Notes under the pieces: generated by a model
Database searches by the model: none
What the model was told of the DNA's origin: nothing
What the model saw: only the letters and a program-made list of their open reading frames with translations
Shown here: piece by piece, positions 7,983 through 16,540 of the stretch
Position numbering within the stretch: the first letter of the stretch is position 1
Layout of the letters: every line of letters begins with the position of its first letter
Made by a program: the position numbers and the translations under genes
Assembly: GCF_023715205.1 (NCBI RefSeq)
Contig: NZ_JAMBNR010000004.1
Location: 292,513-356,512 of the forward strand
DNA from: Mesobacillus maritimus
GTDB taxonomy: Bacteria; Bacillota; Bacilli; Bacillales; Cytobacillaceae
Length of the DNA: 64,000 nt
Direction of reading: 5' to 3'

Positions 7983-10724
7983 ATGACAATAGAAAATCAG
8001 TTCATTAATAAGACCTATTTTGAGGAAATAATTGAAACTCCTACAGAAGACCCTATCCAGGTACTTAGTGAGCTATATCTAGAGGAAAATAAGAAGGAGA
8101 TATCGGACTTTAGTTATATACGTTTTGCGCAAGGAGAGGTTTATTTTCATTATAAGGATTATGAAACAGCGATCTTCAAATGGGAGAATATTCACAATGA
8201 ACTTGGACCTTGGGCAAAAAAGAATATGGCGGATGCCTATCTAGAGTTAGGCTTACCTGAGACCGCGGAAAGTCTTTATCAATCAATTGAAGGAGCTAGT
8301 CCTACATTACAAATCGAATCTGGACTACGATTGTTATCGATTTATCGAGAGAAAGGCTGGATTGAGCAGGCAACAGCCATTGTTCATTCAATTGTTACGA
8401 TTAATCCAGATTATCCGAGATTAACAGAAACAGCATGGGAGTTTTTTGAAGAGCAAGCAGATAGGGATAATGCGATTAAACTTGCTTCTGAGGAAGCTGT
8501 TCGAACAGGAAGTTTAATTTGGTTTAATCGAATTGAAGACTATATTGGAAAAGGATATACAGCTGAGAAAGAACCATCCTATTTTAATTCGGTTCTCACT
8601 TCGCTATTCTCGATTAATCGACGCCGGTTTGAACAACTGGTTGGGACACTGTGGAACAGCTATAAAGGGAAAGAGACTTACTTACAGTGGATGCAAAACT
8701 TTAATTCAGTGTTTCTTGATTTAGAAGTCAGTCGTAATGAATCTTGGAATGAGTTATCGAAATGGTATCAAGAAGCATATTTAGAGTTGATGAACGGGTC
8801 TCGTTTGATTAAAGAACTTTCTCAACTCATCCCTAATCATCTAACAAATTGGGTTAAAATTACAGATTCATCTACATCTCTAATGGCCTCAGCAGCAGTA
8901 ATGGCTTGGAGTGAGAGGTTTCCATCAACGATTCCAACAGAAGTAATTCGAGAAGCAGAAGAACTGATTCTTAACGCTGAAAATCATCCAACGGCACAAG
9001 AAGATAGCTTAGAATTATTACAAATGGTTGAGAAATGGGCGAAGGAAAATGGAATCGAACCAGGGCAAATCAATCAGTGGAAAATCAACGAATTGTTGGA
9101 TCAAAATCAGTACCATTTGTTATTAGCAGGTCGTCTTGAGGAAGGAAAAGCCGAATTCATTAATCAATTATTCAATGAAACGCTTTTGACTGGTCCGACA
9201 TCATCGATTGTAGCATTTAAATATGGAGAAGAGCCGGTTATCCAAGAAGTGACTGATAGTGGCACTGGTGAAATTAATGATAAAGAACAGTTCCAAGCAG
9301 CAATTGGTGTGCGACGTCAGAACCATAAAAAAGAAGTCGTCATTGACTTTGCTTTACCTAATGGATTTCTAAAGAATAATCAAGTGAAACTCGTGGGTCT
9401 TCCAGGAATGAATGAACAGAACGTAAATCAACATGCTCTTTATCAGTATGTTCACTTTGCGGATGGCTTGTTGTTCTTTCTCGATGAAGAAAGTTCACTG
9501 ACAGATAAGGAGAAAGAGATCTTAAAGCAAGTTAATATTACCGCTCCTAATCTACCGATTCACTTTGTTATTCCAAAGTCTGGTTTACTTACCACTGAAG
9601 AAGAGACGCGGTTAATTGAGAAAACACTTAATCGAATTCAGGTTTATTATCCTAAGGCTAAACTGTTCATTCACTCAACCAATGGGAATAGTTCAGCGCT
9701 AAACCGAGAATTCTCAGAGTTCCTAAATTCCTTTTACGAAAAAGATAGAGTAGCCAACCAGCGAATCACTCAAATTCAACATTATGTACGCAAATCGATT
9801 GATTATTTATTAGATAAGCGTATTGAAATGGAGACAGAGTTGATTGATTCCATTCGCTGGAATGAGGAGATGGTATCGAAATTAACCGGGGCTATTCATC
9901 AGATTGAGGATTTAGAGGATGAAAAGAAAAAATCGATTAAGAATAGTTATGTAAGCCTAAAAGAAGAGTTAAAAAGTGACATGCTTTTAGAGATTCCTAA
10001 AATTCTTCGTGGTTGTGCGGAGTTAATTAAAGAGGATAGTGATTTTAGCAAACTCCATTTGGTGTTAAATGATGAGATGAATAGAAAAGTTCAAGATTAT
10101 CTAGAAACTGTCATGTTGAAAAAGTTCCACGTTTCTCTACAGGAGTGGATTCAATCTGCAAGAAGTGAATTCGATCAGTCACAGTATATGTTGGATGAAA
10201 TGTGCGCAGGATTTAATGGAATGTATGGTGAAGAGCGACTTCAACAAGAATGTGATTTCAAGATTCTGGATGATTGGAAACGGGATGCCAACCGGATGAC
10301 AAGTGGCATTCAACTTGAAAGAATGAATTTCTTATTGCGCTTTACACCTGCTCAATTTTTATTGAAGAGTGCTGGGAAACTACTTTCGGTTCTTCCACAA
10401 AACAATACCATGATCTTTACTAAATATAAGGCTCATATTGAAAATGAGGATTACCAAGAATTTGCTCATAAAATTGCCCGCAAATTCTTTCAGCAATTTG
10501 AGTTGTTTGAGCAAGCAATCGAACGTGATATTAACTTATTCTATAAAGAGCCACTTGAGGTTTTAAATTCAGCAGTTGAGGAAGCTCTTCAGTTGATTGA
10601 AACAAACAAGGCGGAACTAGAAAGTATGCGAGTAAAACCCGAATTGTACCGAGACCCGCTTAATCTGTTTGAAGTGCAGCTTAGACAATATGAATGGATG
10701 GCAGCCGCTGGAAAGCAAATATAA
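7983..10724 (+). CDS. Large TPR protein with degenerate dynamin-like GTPase domain
   Basis: The 913-residue protein starts with helical tetratricopeptide-like repeats (about 45-200; for example FAQGEVYFHYKDYETAIFKW). A dynamin-like GTPase fold follows from about 375. The P-loop reads GRLEEGKA (383-390), with Ala in place of the Ser/Thr that binds magnesium. The G3 region reads VGLPG (471-475), lacking the Asp of DxPG, and the expected N/TKxD is replaced by IPKSG. The rest (about 590-900) is long amphipathic helices typical of dynamin stalks. Nucleotide hydrolysis is therefore doubtful and the domain may be a pseudo-GTPase. It has no membrane segment. It is monocistronic between a TAGAAT promoter-like element (about 7911) and a strong terminator. 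Assignment is from motif pattern only. Confidence 0.7.
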   Translation: MTIENQFINKTYFEEIIETPTEDPIQVLSELYLEENKKEISDFSYIRFAQGEVYFHYKDYETAIFKWENIHNELGPWAKKNMADAYLELGLPETAESLYQSIEGASPTLQIESGLRLLSIYREKGWIEQATAIVHSIVTINPDYPRLTETAWEFFEEQADRDNAIKLASEEAVRTGSLIWFNRIEDYIGKGYTAEKEPSYFNSVLTSLFSINRRRFEQLVGTLWNSYKGKETYLQWMQNFNSVFLDLEVSRNESWNELSKWYQEAYLELMNGSRLIKELSQLIPNHLTNWVKITDSSTSLMASAAVMAWSERFPSTIPTEVIREAEELILNAENHPTAQEDSLELLQMVEKWAKENGIEPGQINQWKINELLDQNQYHLLLAGRLEEGKAEFINQLFNETLLTGPTSSIVAFKYGEEPVIQEVTDSGTGEINDKEQFQAAIGVRRQNHKKEVVIDFALPNGFLKNNQVKLVGLPGMNEQNVNQHALYQYVHFADGLLFFLDEESSLTDKEKEILKQVNITAPNLPIHFVIPKSGLLTTEEETRLIEKTLNRIQVYYPKAKLFIHSTNGNSSALNREFSEFLNSFYEKDRVANQRITQIQHYVRKSIDYLLDKRIEMETELIDSIRWNEEMVSKLTGAIHQIEDLEDEKKKSIKNSYVSLKEELKSDMLLEIPKILRGCAELIKEDSDFSKLHLVLNDEMNRKVQDYLETVMLKKFHVSLQEWIQSARSEFDQSQYMLDEMCAGFNGMYGEERLQQECDFKILDDWKRDANRMTSGIQLERMNFLLRFTPAQFLLKSAGKLLSVLPQNNTMIFTKYKAHIENEDYQEFAHKIARKFFQQFELFEQAIERDINLFYKEPLEVLNSAVEEALQLIETNKAELESMRVKPELYRDPLNLFEVQLRQYEWMAAAGKQI

Positions 10725-10728
10725 AGTA

Positions 10729-10759
10729 AAAAAGATCAGCGATAACGCTGATCTTTTTT
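10729..10759 (+). terminator. Rho-independent terminator after the TPR/dynamin-like gene
   Basis: AAAAGATCAGCG and CGCTGATCTTTT form a perfect 12-bp stem with a 4-nt loop and a T run. It is symmetrical and can also end the minus-strand maa transcript that arrives from the other side. Confidence 0.9.
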
Positions 10760-10791
10760 ATCTCTATAATGCTATGAAATGAATTGGCTTA

Positions 10792-11349
10792 TCAAACAAT
10801 CTTTTTAATAATTTTAGCCGGATTTCCGCCAACAACAACGTTATCCGGAACATCTTTTGTTACAACTGCCCCTGATGCAATGACAGCATTGTTCCCTATC
10901 TTTACTCCTGGGTTAATGATGGCACCGCCCCCAATCCATACATTGTTTCCAATAGTAATGGGTTTTGCATACTCTTTGCCCGAATTCCGTTCAGTTGAAT
11001 GAAGTGGATGGGTAGCTGTATAAATTTGAACTCCGGGCGCTAGCATACAATTATCCCCAAAGCGCACTTCACAAACATCTAAAATTGTACAATCGAAGTT
11101 AGCATAGAAATTTTCCCCTACATGCGTGTTATAGCCATAATCAAACCGAATATTTGGCTCCATCGATAAGTTTTCTCCAGTTGAACCGAGTAATTCTTTT
11201 AATAATTTTGTCCGTTTTTCTCCTTCAGTTTCTAAAGTCTGATTATAGACTCTAACTTTGCGTCTTGCTTCTTCACGCTCTTTTACCAATACTGGGTCAG
11301 CAGGATCGTACATTTCTCCAGCTAACATTTTCTCTTTTTCTGTTTTCAT
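10792..11349 (-). CDS. maa: Maltose/galactoside O-acetyltransferase (left-handed beta-helix)
   Basis: This 185-residue protein has the N-terminal acetyltransferase helix region ([18 protein letters not shown]) and left-handed parallel beta-helix hexapeptide repeats from about residue 70, including the active-site segment TATHPLH and the C-terminal [11 protein letters not shown] and GGNPAKIIK. Enzymes of this group acetylate sugars with acetyl-CoA, probably to discard non-metabolisable sugars. The start at 11349 has AGGA 8 nt upstream; the frame extends to 11385 without a better start. It lies 37 nt downstream of the ROK regulator in one operon, which suggests sugar-controlled expression. Confidence 0.88.
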   Translation of the reverse strand: MKTEKEKMLAGEMYDPADPVLVKEREEARRKVRVYNQTLETEGEKRTKLLKELLGSTGENLSMEPNIRFDYGYNTHVGENFYANFDCTILDVCEVRFGDNCMLAPGVQIYTATHPLHSTERNSGKEYAKPITIGNNVWIGGGAIINPGVKIGNNAVIASGAVVTKDVPDNVVVGGNPAKIIKKIV

Positions 11350-11386
11350 TTTATATATCCTACTTTCAAAACATATATCGTTCAAT

Positions 11387-12409
11387 TTAATTTGGTTCCA
11401 TTAGCATAAGGGTAATTCCGAGACTTTGTAATCCATATAAATAATCTTGTTTCCAATCACTAATTGTAAGGTTTGGAAGATGTTTAGATGGGATGTATTT
11501 TGAGCTCCCTATAGAAATCTTTTTTAAGGTTGTTTTTTCGATTTCGTCACTACAAAAAATGATTGTATGAGGATTAATAATCGCTGTAATTGTTGCTATT
11601 AATCGGCAAATCGCATCAATTTGAGCATCAGTAGAGAAGGTTGCGGTCATCGAATCACGATCATTTTCCAAAGCCTGCCGAAAGTTTCGATCGTTATATT
11701 GAGGGACGAATGAAACCTCGCCTGCAAAAAATGTACTACCTCGGACCACATCTCCATTGATCAAGAATCCTGCACCAGGTCCATTTTGACCAGAATATAA
11801 ATAGACAAGGGATGTGTTGTTCTTCAGTCCACTATTTTTGTGAAATCCAAGAACAGCAGCATTCATATCATTCTCCACTACGACAGGTATGGAAAAGTGC
11901 TGTTCAAAATAGCCTTTTAAATCTAAGTTGTGAAACTGCTCGTATCCTGGGATATAAAAAATCTTTCCGTTATCAACCGACCCTGGGACACCAATTGCGA
12001 TTGAACGAATGGTTGGATGTTGATCTACTATTTTTTCCATAAGCTTTGTTAAAGAAGTTAAATCATCTTCAACTAATACGCCATCAGTTTTTCCCGTATT
12101 CTTTACATCGCCTAAACAGTTATAAACAATATAATGGGTCTCTGTTCTCTCTAAAAAGATTGCCAATCCTAACATATACTCCGGATTGTATGCATATCTT
12201 TTGGCCCTTCTCCCACCATTTGAATCATCAAGACCGACTAGAATAAGTTCCCCTGCTTTTTCCATCTGTGCAAAGCATTTACTAATTGTCGGGAAACTGA
12301 TTCCTAATCTATCACTTAGTTCAACTATGGTGGAACTTCCGAGTTCTAAGAGAGACTTGCGAATATTAGTCAGGATTTCTTTTCTCACTGATTTAGGAGT
12401 AACTTTCAA
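11387..12409 (-). CDS. ROK-family transcriptional repressor
   Basis: This 340-residue protein has an N-terminal winged helix-turn-helix (about 10-65, with [22 protein letters not shown]) and a C-terminal ROK/ASKHA fold ([45 protein letters not shown]). It lacks the CxCGxxGC zinc motif of many ROK kinases and repressors, so it is probably a pure sugar sensor like XylR/NagC-type regulators. Start is TTG at 12409 behind GGCGGTG. Two perfect palindromes directly upstream are likely its own operators. It is cotranscribed with maa. The inducer sugar is unknown. Confidence 0.87.
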   Translation of the reverse strand: MKVTPKSVRKEILTNIRKSLLELGSSTIVELSDRLGISFPTISKCFAQMEKAGELILVGLDDSNGGRRAKRYAYNPEYMLGLAIFLERTETHYIVYNCLGDVKNTGKTDGVLVEDDLTSLTKLMEKIVDQHPTIRSIAIGVPGSVDNGKIFYIPGYEQFHNLDLKGYFEQHFSIPVVVENDMNAAVLGFHKNSGLKNNTSLVYLYSGQNGPGAGFLINGDVVRGSTFFAGEVSFVPQYNDRNFRQALENDRDSMTATFSTDAQIDAICRLIATITAIINPHTIIFCSDEIEKTTLKKISIGSSKYIPSKHLPNLTISDWKQDYLYGLQSLGITLMLMEPN

Positions 12410-12430
12410 AGCATCACCGCCAATTAATAG

Positions 12431-12455
12431 AATAAACTTTTTAAATAAGTTTATT
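12431..12455. promoter_or_regulatory. Palindromic operator 1 upstream of the ROK gene
   Basis: AATAAACTT (12431-12439) and AAGTTTATT (12447-12455) are perfect inverted arms with a 7-nt spacer. The site ends 22 bp from the TTG start and would block transcription from a promoter just upstream. The core ACTTATT/AATAAGT half-site resembles the second palindrome at 12472-12495. Confidence 0.65.
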
Positions 12456-12471
12456 AAGTATTCATCAAAAA

Positions 12472-12495
12472 ACTTATTAAAGAGGTTTAATAAGT
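12472..12495. promoter_or_regulatory. Palindromic operator 2 upstream of the ROK gene
   Basis: ACTTATTAAA (12472-12481) and TTTAATAAGT (12486-12495) are perfect 10-bp inverted arms around GAGG. The two palindromes are centred 40.5 bp apart, close to four helical turns, so the same face of the DNA could be bound and a loop or cooperative complex formed. Probable binding site for the adjacent ROK repressor. Confidence 0.7.
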
Positions 12496-12583
12496 GTTAT
12501 TAATAACATAGCACATAAAATGGCTGTTAACAATGAAAGAGGGAAAGGGCATTACCATAAAGTGAACAACCAGTAAAATATAA

Positions 12584-12615
12584 AAAAAGCAGTTCAAAAT
12601 TTGAACCGCTTTTTA
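12584..12615 (-). terminator. Rho-independent terminator of the MFS gene
   Basis: On the minus strand AAAAGCGGTTCAAA pairs with TTTGAACTGCTTTT (one mismatch) and is followed by T residues, directly after the stop codon of the MFS gene at 12620. Confidence 0.85.
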
Positions 12616-12619
12616 TCCA

Positions 12620-13831
12620 TCAATGATTTCTGGCGAGTTTAGGATGCTTCTGCATCGAACTCACTAAGATAAGTCCACTAATTAGTAGGAGGGTACTTGT
12701 TATGAAAAACACAGATGAGATTCCGAACCACCCCGATAGGAATCCACCGAGTAGTGGACCAATAATATTGCCTAGAAATCGAAGACTTGTATTATAGCCA
12801 AGAACTTCTCCTTGCATTTCAACCGGAGCCTCGTGCCGGATGTAAGCAATCCTAACTGGGATAATACCTCCGAGTGTTAAACCCAGAGCAAAGCGAATTA
12901 GGACTAGTTGCCAAATATTCGTCACAAAAGCTCCAGGGAAATAAATAATTGCAGATAAAAATAACAAAATGACAAGAATCTTGATATAGCCGATGCGATC
13001 CGCGAGACTGCCCCATTTTCTCGCCATAAACAGGTTTCCCAAACCTGCTGCAGAAAAAGCCAACCCAGAGAAGAAAGCAATGCTCTCAACACCATTTAAC
13101 TCAACAACATAAAGCGATAATATCGGTTGAATGCTGAAGTTTGCCACCTGTATAAGTGTTGAAATGAACATGACATTTAACAAGATGGGGTTTTTGATTA
13201 TATGTGACCAGACTTCCTTCTTACTATAGGTTTTCTTCGTTTTTGAAGTTACACCAATGCGGTATTCTTTTACAGTTAAGACAAGAATCCCTGATAGTAA
13301 AATAAAAAATGACGTCGATTGGAATGTTGCAGCATATCCAAGGCTATCAGCTAGTACTCCCCCAATCATAGGACCAATGAGGGAACCGGTTATACTACCC
13401 GTTTGTAAGGTCCCGAGAACTTTTCCGGCCGTCTCTTTCGGTGTTTGGGTGGAAATAAACGCTTGTGATACCGGAATAAAACCGGAGAAAAAGCCCATAA
13501 ATAATCTCAAAATAAATAATTGAAACACGGAGGTGGCATAACCTAAAAGAAACATTGATATAGCCATCCCAAATCCTAAAAACAATAAAATTCTTTTTCG
13601 ACCAAATTTGTCTCCCATTCTACCGATAACAGGAGAAAAAAGAAACGCTGTAACAAAGGTTATCCCAAAAGTAATCCCGGACCAATTCTTAACATACTGA
13701 TCAGAAAAATTCCCGAATGTTTCGATATATAAAGAAAGGAACGGCATGACCATCGTCATACTACCAGCGACAAAAAAATTGGCAAACCACATGATTGCCA
13801 GATTACGTTTTCCCACTTGTTGCTGGGTCAT
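12620..13831 (-). CDS. MFS multidrug efflux transporter
   Basis: This 403-residue integral membrane protein has about 12 transmembrane segments and the major facilitator loop motif GRMGDKFGRKR (about 70-80) between segments 2 and 3. The motif GSITGSLIGPMIGG (about 145-158) fits motif C of drug/proton antiporters, and a second GSLADRIG repeat lies in the C-terminal half. These features indicate a drug:H+ antiporter in the cytoplasmic membrane. The substrate is unknown. Only a weak ribosome binding site (GAAAGAAG) precedes the ATG. It is monocistronic, ending at its own terminator, and is not clearly linked to the neighbouring ROK operon. Confidence 0.85.
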   Translation of the reverse strand: MTQQQVGKRNLAIMWFANFFVAGSMTMVMPFLSLYIETFGNFSDQYVKNWSGITFGITFVTAFLFSPVIGRMGDKFGRKRILLFLGFGMAISMFLLGYATSVFQLFILRLFMGFFSGFIPVSQAFISTQTPKETAGKVLGTLQTGSITGSLIGPMIGGVLADSLGYAATFQSTSFFILLSGILVLTVKEYRIGVTSKTKKTYSKKEVWSHIIKNPILLNVMFISTLIQVANFSIQPILSLYVVELNGVESIAFFSGLAFSAAGLGNLFMARKWGSLADRIGYIKILVILLFLSAIIYFPGAFVTNIWQLVLIRFALGLTLGGIIPVRIAYIRHEAPVEMQGEVLGYNTSLRFLGNIIGPLLGGFLSGWFGISSVFFITSTLLLISGLILVSSMQKHPKLARNH

Positions 13832-14020
13832 TTATTATACACTTCTTTCAAGTTGATATTTCGTTTACCTAAATAATTATAGCAAGAACTCTATTGGATT
13901 AGAACTAAACCGACTTTTCTTGTAACAATTGGCATACCCTAGAGGTTTGTACTTGTTTTTTATGTTGGAAATGATATGTTATTTTTAGATATGAAAATAT
14001 AAACTTTTAGGAGTTAGAAA

Positions 14021-14773
14021 ATGAAAAAAGTTGTTTTATCAATAACTATTCTTATGGTTTTGTTAATCAGTGCCTGTGGAAATGGTGAAGAAAGTGGTCA
14101 GAATGCAGAAGTCCCAGCCATCCTTGAAGTGGAGCTCAATTTACCTGAAGAAGAGCTACAGCCCGGTGCTGAAGTCACTTTAGAGACTTATGTGTCACAG
14201 GGAGGGGAAGCAGTCGAGGATGCAAATGAAGTAAAGTTTGAAGTGCTGAAAGAAGGCGAAGCCGACTCTGAGATGCTCGAAGGAGAGCACCAAGGAGATG
14301 GTCTGTATGCAGCAACCATGCTATTTGCTGAAGCAGGAAGCTACAAAGTGACCTCGCATGTAACAGCTCGCGATATGCATAATATGCCTTCCGAAACATT
14401 GATAATTGGAAACGCTAGTGAAGTAGAAGCAGAGGATACTGATGCTCACTCCGGTGAAAGTGAACACCATCATGAACATGAAGGAGCGGTAACTGTGGAG
14501 CTTCAATCAGATGTGGAACCTCAAGCAAATCAGGAAAATGAGCTGTCTGTATTGGTTAAAGAAAAAGACAACCCTTTAACAGATGCAAAGGTTTCATTTG
14601 AAATTTGGCGTGAAGGTCAAGAAAAACACGAATTCATTGATGCGAAGGAAACAGGGAATGGTATATATAAAGCAGGTAAAGCTTTTGAGTCTGCCGGTAA
14701 CTACCAGCTTAATGTTCATATTAATAAAGATCATTTACATGAGCATCAGCTTTTTACGCTTACCGTAAAATAA
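14021..14773 (+). CDS. Lipoprotein with two YtkA-like beta domains and His-rich linker
   Basis: This 250-residue protein has a lipoprotein signal with lipobox LISAC (Cys19). Two similar immunoglobulin-like domains follow (about 33-130 and 155-250), each with the pattern of YtkA/FixH-like domains (DANEVKFEVLKEG ... GDGLYAATMLFAEAGSYKV and DAKVSFEIWREG ... GNGIYKAGKAFESAGNYQL). Between them lies a histidine-rich linker (HHHEHE). It should be anchored on the outside of the membrane. The histidines suggest metal, perhaps copper, binding, which is inference. It is a single gene ended by a terminator; ATG follows TAGGAG. Confidence 0.82.
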   Translation: MKKVVLSITILMVLLISACGNGEESGQNAEVPAILEVELNLPEEELQPGAEVTLETYVSQGGEAVEDANEVKFEVLKEGEADSEMLEGEHQGDGLYAATMLFAEAGSYKVTSHVTARDMHNMPSETLIIGNASEVEAEDTDAHSGESEHHHEHEGAVTVELQSDVEPQANQENELSVLVKEKDNPLTDAKVSFEIWREGQEKHEFIDAKETGNGIYKAGKAFESAGNYQLNVHINKDHLHEHQLFTLTVK

Positions 14774-14795
14774 AAAATCCAATAGTTTGAGTAGC

Positions 14796-14827
14796 CAGGT
14801 ACGTACACTAAACGTGCCTGTTTTTTT
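14796..14827 (+). terminator. Rho-independent terminator after the lipoprotein gene
   Basis: CAGGTACGT (14796-14804) pairs with ACGTGCCTG (14812-14820) with one G-U pair and a 7-nt loop, followed by seven T residues. Confidence 0.88.
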
Positions 14828-15011
14828 GGGCTAATGTACGACTATCCTAATGGCAACAATGCTCGGTGTTTGTTGTGGGAAAACAATTTACTTGCTCTAA
14901 TTGGATAAGAATTGGATAGCAAATTCATCCAGACCTGTGTCAGAGATATATAATTCTAGAAGTCAACATATGTTTATATAGATGCGATTCTGAACAGTGG
15001 GAGGAGCAGAA

Positions 15012-16202
15012 ATGGACGTATTTGTAAGACAAGGGGATACTCTCTGGCGTTTTAGCCAGATTTTTAATGTGAATTTACAGTTGGTTATTGATTCTAACAG
15101 AGATATTCAAGGAGGAAGTTTATCGATTGGCCAACGAGTGAGGATTCCAGGGTTTGTTGCCGTCGATCATCGTATCAAACCTGGCGATACTTTATGGGGC
15201 ATTGCCTCGAGGAGAAATTTATCACTAGATGCTCTATTCTTAGTGAATCCTGATATTAATCCAAATCGCCTACAAGTGGGGCAGACGATTAAAGTGCCAC
15301 AGCGGATTACTTGGAGACTCGTTCAAGGAAAACAGGAATACGATTATAGCACGATGATGATGGATTTGGCACGACTTGAGCGGGTATACCCTTTTTTACG
15401 GTTGCCTTCTGCAGGAGAATCCGTTTTGGGCCACACAATACCTGAAGTATTGATTGGAAATGGCCCAAAACGGGTTCACTATAATGGCTCTTTTCATGCA
15501 AATGAATGGATTACAACGCCTGTAATTATGACATTTTTAAATGACTATCTATTGTCGTTAACGAATTATCAGCCAATCAGGGGATTATCTATGCAGCGTT
15601 TTTATGGTGAAAATACACTATCGGTTGTTCCAATGGTCAATCCGGATGGTGTCAATCTAGTCCTGAATGGCCCACCTGCCATCGAACCGCACCAAAGTAG
15701 GGTGGTCGAGTTAAACAATGGAAGCTTAGATTTTACTGGCTGGAAAGCAAATATTCGTGGTGTTGACTTGAATGATCAATTCCCAGCGCAGTGGGAATTA
15801 GAGAAGGAAAGGAATCAAGTTGGTCCGGGACCAAGAGATTATGTAGGTGAAAGTCCTTTAAGTGAGCCAGAGGCAATTGCGATGGCCGAACTCGCAAGGC
15901 GACGGGATTATGCTAGAGTATTAGCATTTCATACCCAGGGGGAGGTCATTTACTGGGGCTTTGAAAATCTTGAGCCTCGGGAGGCAGAGACAATTGTCCA
16001 AGAATTTGGTCGTGTAAGTGGCTATGAACCGGTAAAAACCATTGAGAGTTATGCCGGCTATAAAGATTGGTTTATCCAAGATTGGCGGCGTCCAGGGTTT
16101 ACAGTTGAGCTTGGCTTTGGGGTTAATCCATTGCCGTTGTCTCAATTTGATGAGATTTACGAGGAATCATTGGGGATATTTTTGGCAGGGCTGTATATGT
16201 GA
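15012..16202 (+). CDS. LysM-M14 gamma-D-glutamyl-L-diamino acid endopeptidase
   Basis: This 396-residue enzyme carries two LysM peptidoglycan-binding repeats (about 3-47 and 53-97, each with GDTLW) and an M14 zinc carboxypeptidase domain (about 108-390). Zinc ligands are His162 and Glu165 (SFHANEW), with the third His in AFHTQGE, and the catalytic Glu is in TVELGFG. This is the architecture of endopeptidase I of Lysinibacillus sphaericus and B. subtilis YqgT, which cut the gamma-D-Glu-diaminopimelate bond in wall peptides. There is no signal peptide, as in those proteins. ATG at 15012 follows GGGAGGAG; the in-frame GTG at 14997 overlaps that site. It probably acts in spore or wall recycling. 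Confidence 0.88.
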   Translation: MDVFVRQGDTLWRFSQIFNVNLQLVIDSNRDIQGGSLSIGQRVRIPGFVAVDHRIKPGDTLWGIASRRNLSLDALFLVNPDINPNRLQVGQTIKVPQRITWRLVQGKQEYDYSTMMMDLARLERVYPFLRLPSAGESVLGHTIPEVLIGNGPKRVHYNGSFHANEWITTPVIMTFLNDYLLSLTNYQPIRGLSMQRFYGENTLSVVPMVNPDGVNLVLNGPPAIEPHQSRVVELNNGSLDFTGWKANIRGVDLNDQFPAQWELEKERNQVGPGPRDYVGESPLSEPEAIAMAELARRRDYARVLAFHTQGEVIYWGFENLEPREAETIVQEFGRVSGYEPVKTIESYAGYKDWFIQDWRRPGFTVELGFGVNPLPLSQFDEIYEESLGIFLAGLYM

Positions 16203-16263
16203 GTAGGGGTGCGTGCGTTGTTTGGTGAGGCGATAGAATATTGATTGGAGATATTTGGTGTTT

Positions 16264-16388
16264 GTAGAGTATACTGGGGCTTTGTTGAGAAAATGGGTAG
16301 ATTGGTATAGCAACACCGAAGAAACGTAGAGAAAAGAGATAGTTTCGTAGAAAAAACGGCCAAAATCGTAGAGTAAAAATAGGAATTT
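16264..16388. repeat. Degenerate tandem array with 21-bp period
   Basis: Six successive units begin with GTAGAG, GTTGAG, GTATAG, GTAGAG, GTAGAA and GTAGAG at 16264, 16284, 16305, 16326, 16347 and 16368. Spacing is 20 and then 21 nt four times, i.e. two helical turns. Each unit continues with an A-rich stretch. Read on the minus strand the array gives a seven-residue periodic FSTxxxx peptide in an open frame, but without a convincing start. It fills most of the 338-bp gap between two convergent M14 peptidase genes. Confidence 0.6.
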
Positions 16389-16438
16389 GAATTTTGCATG
16401 TGTGTTTTCATCTATTTTGTCGTTTTGTTAATAAAGCA

Positions 16439-16466
16439 AAGCCCGGCATTATTTAAATGCCGGGCT
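16439..16466 (-). terminator. Rho-independent terminator of the secreted M14 peptidase
   Basis: AAGCCCGGCATT (16439-16450) pairs with AATGCCGGGCT (16456-16466) as an 11-bp perfect stem. On the minus strand it is followed by TTTGCTTT, so it ends the leftward peptidase transcript about 75 nt after the stop. Confidence 0.8.
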
Positions 16467-16540
16467 AAATCTAATTTTTGAGTGAGATTAGAGTTAAATA
16501 TAGGTATCTAGCTACAGAACCATGCACTAATAAGACGATT

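Noticed and set aside
16264..16388. CRISPR array
   Set aside because: The unit is only 21 bp, with no constant repeat of 25-37 bp separated by unique spacers, and no cas gene is present.
16157..16411. Minus-strand open frame with FST-type seven-residue periodicity
   Set aside because: The periodicity is explained by the 21-bp DNA repeat; it overlaps the 3' end of the LysM-M14 gene and has no convincing start.
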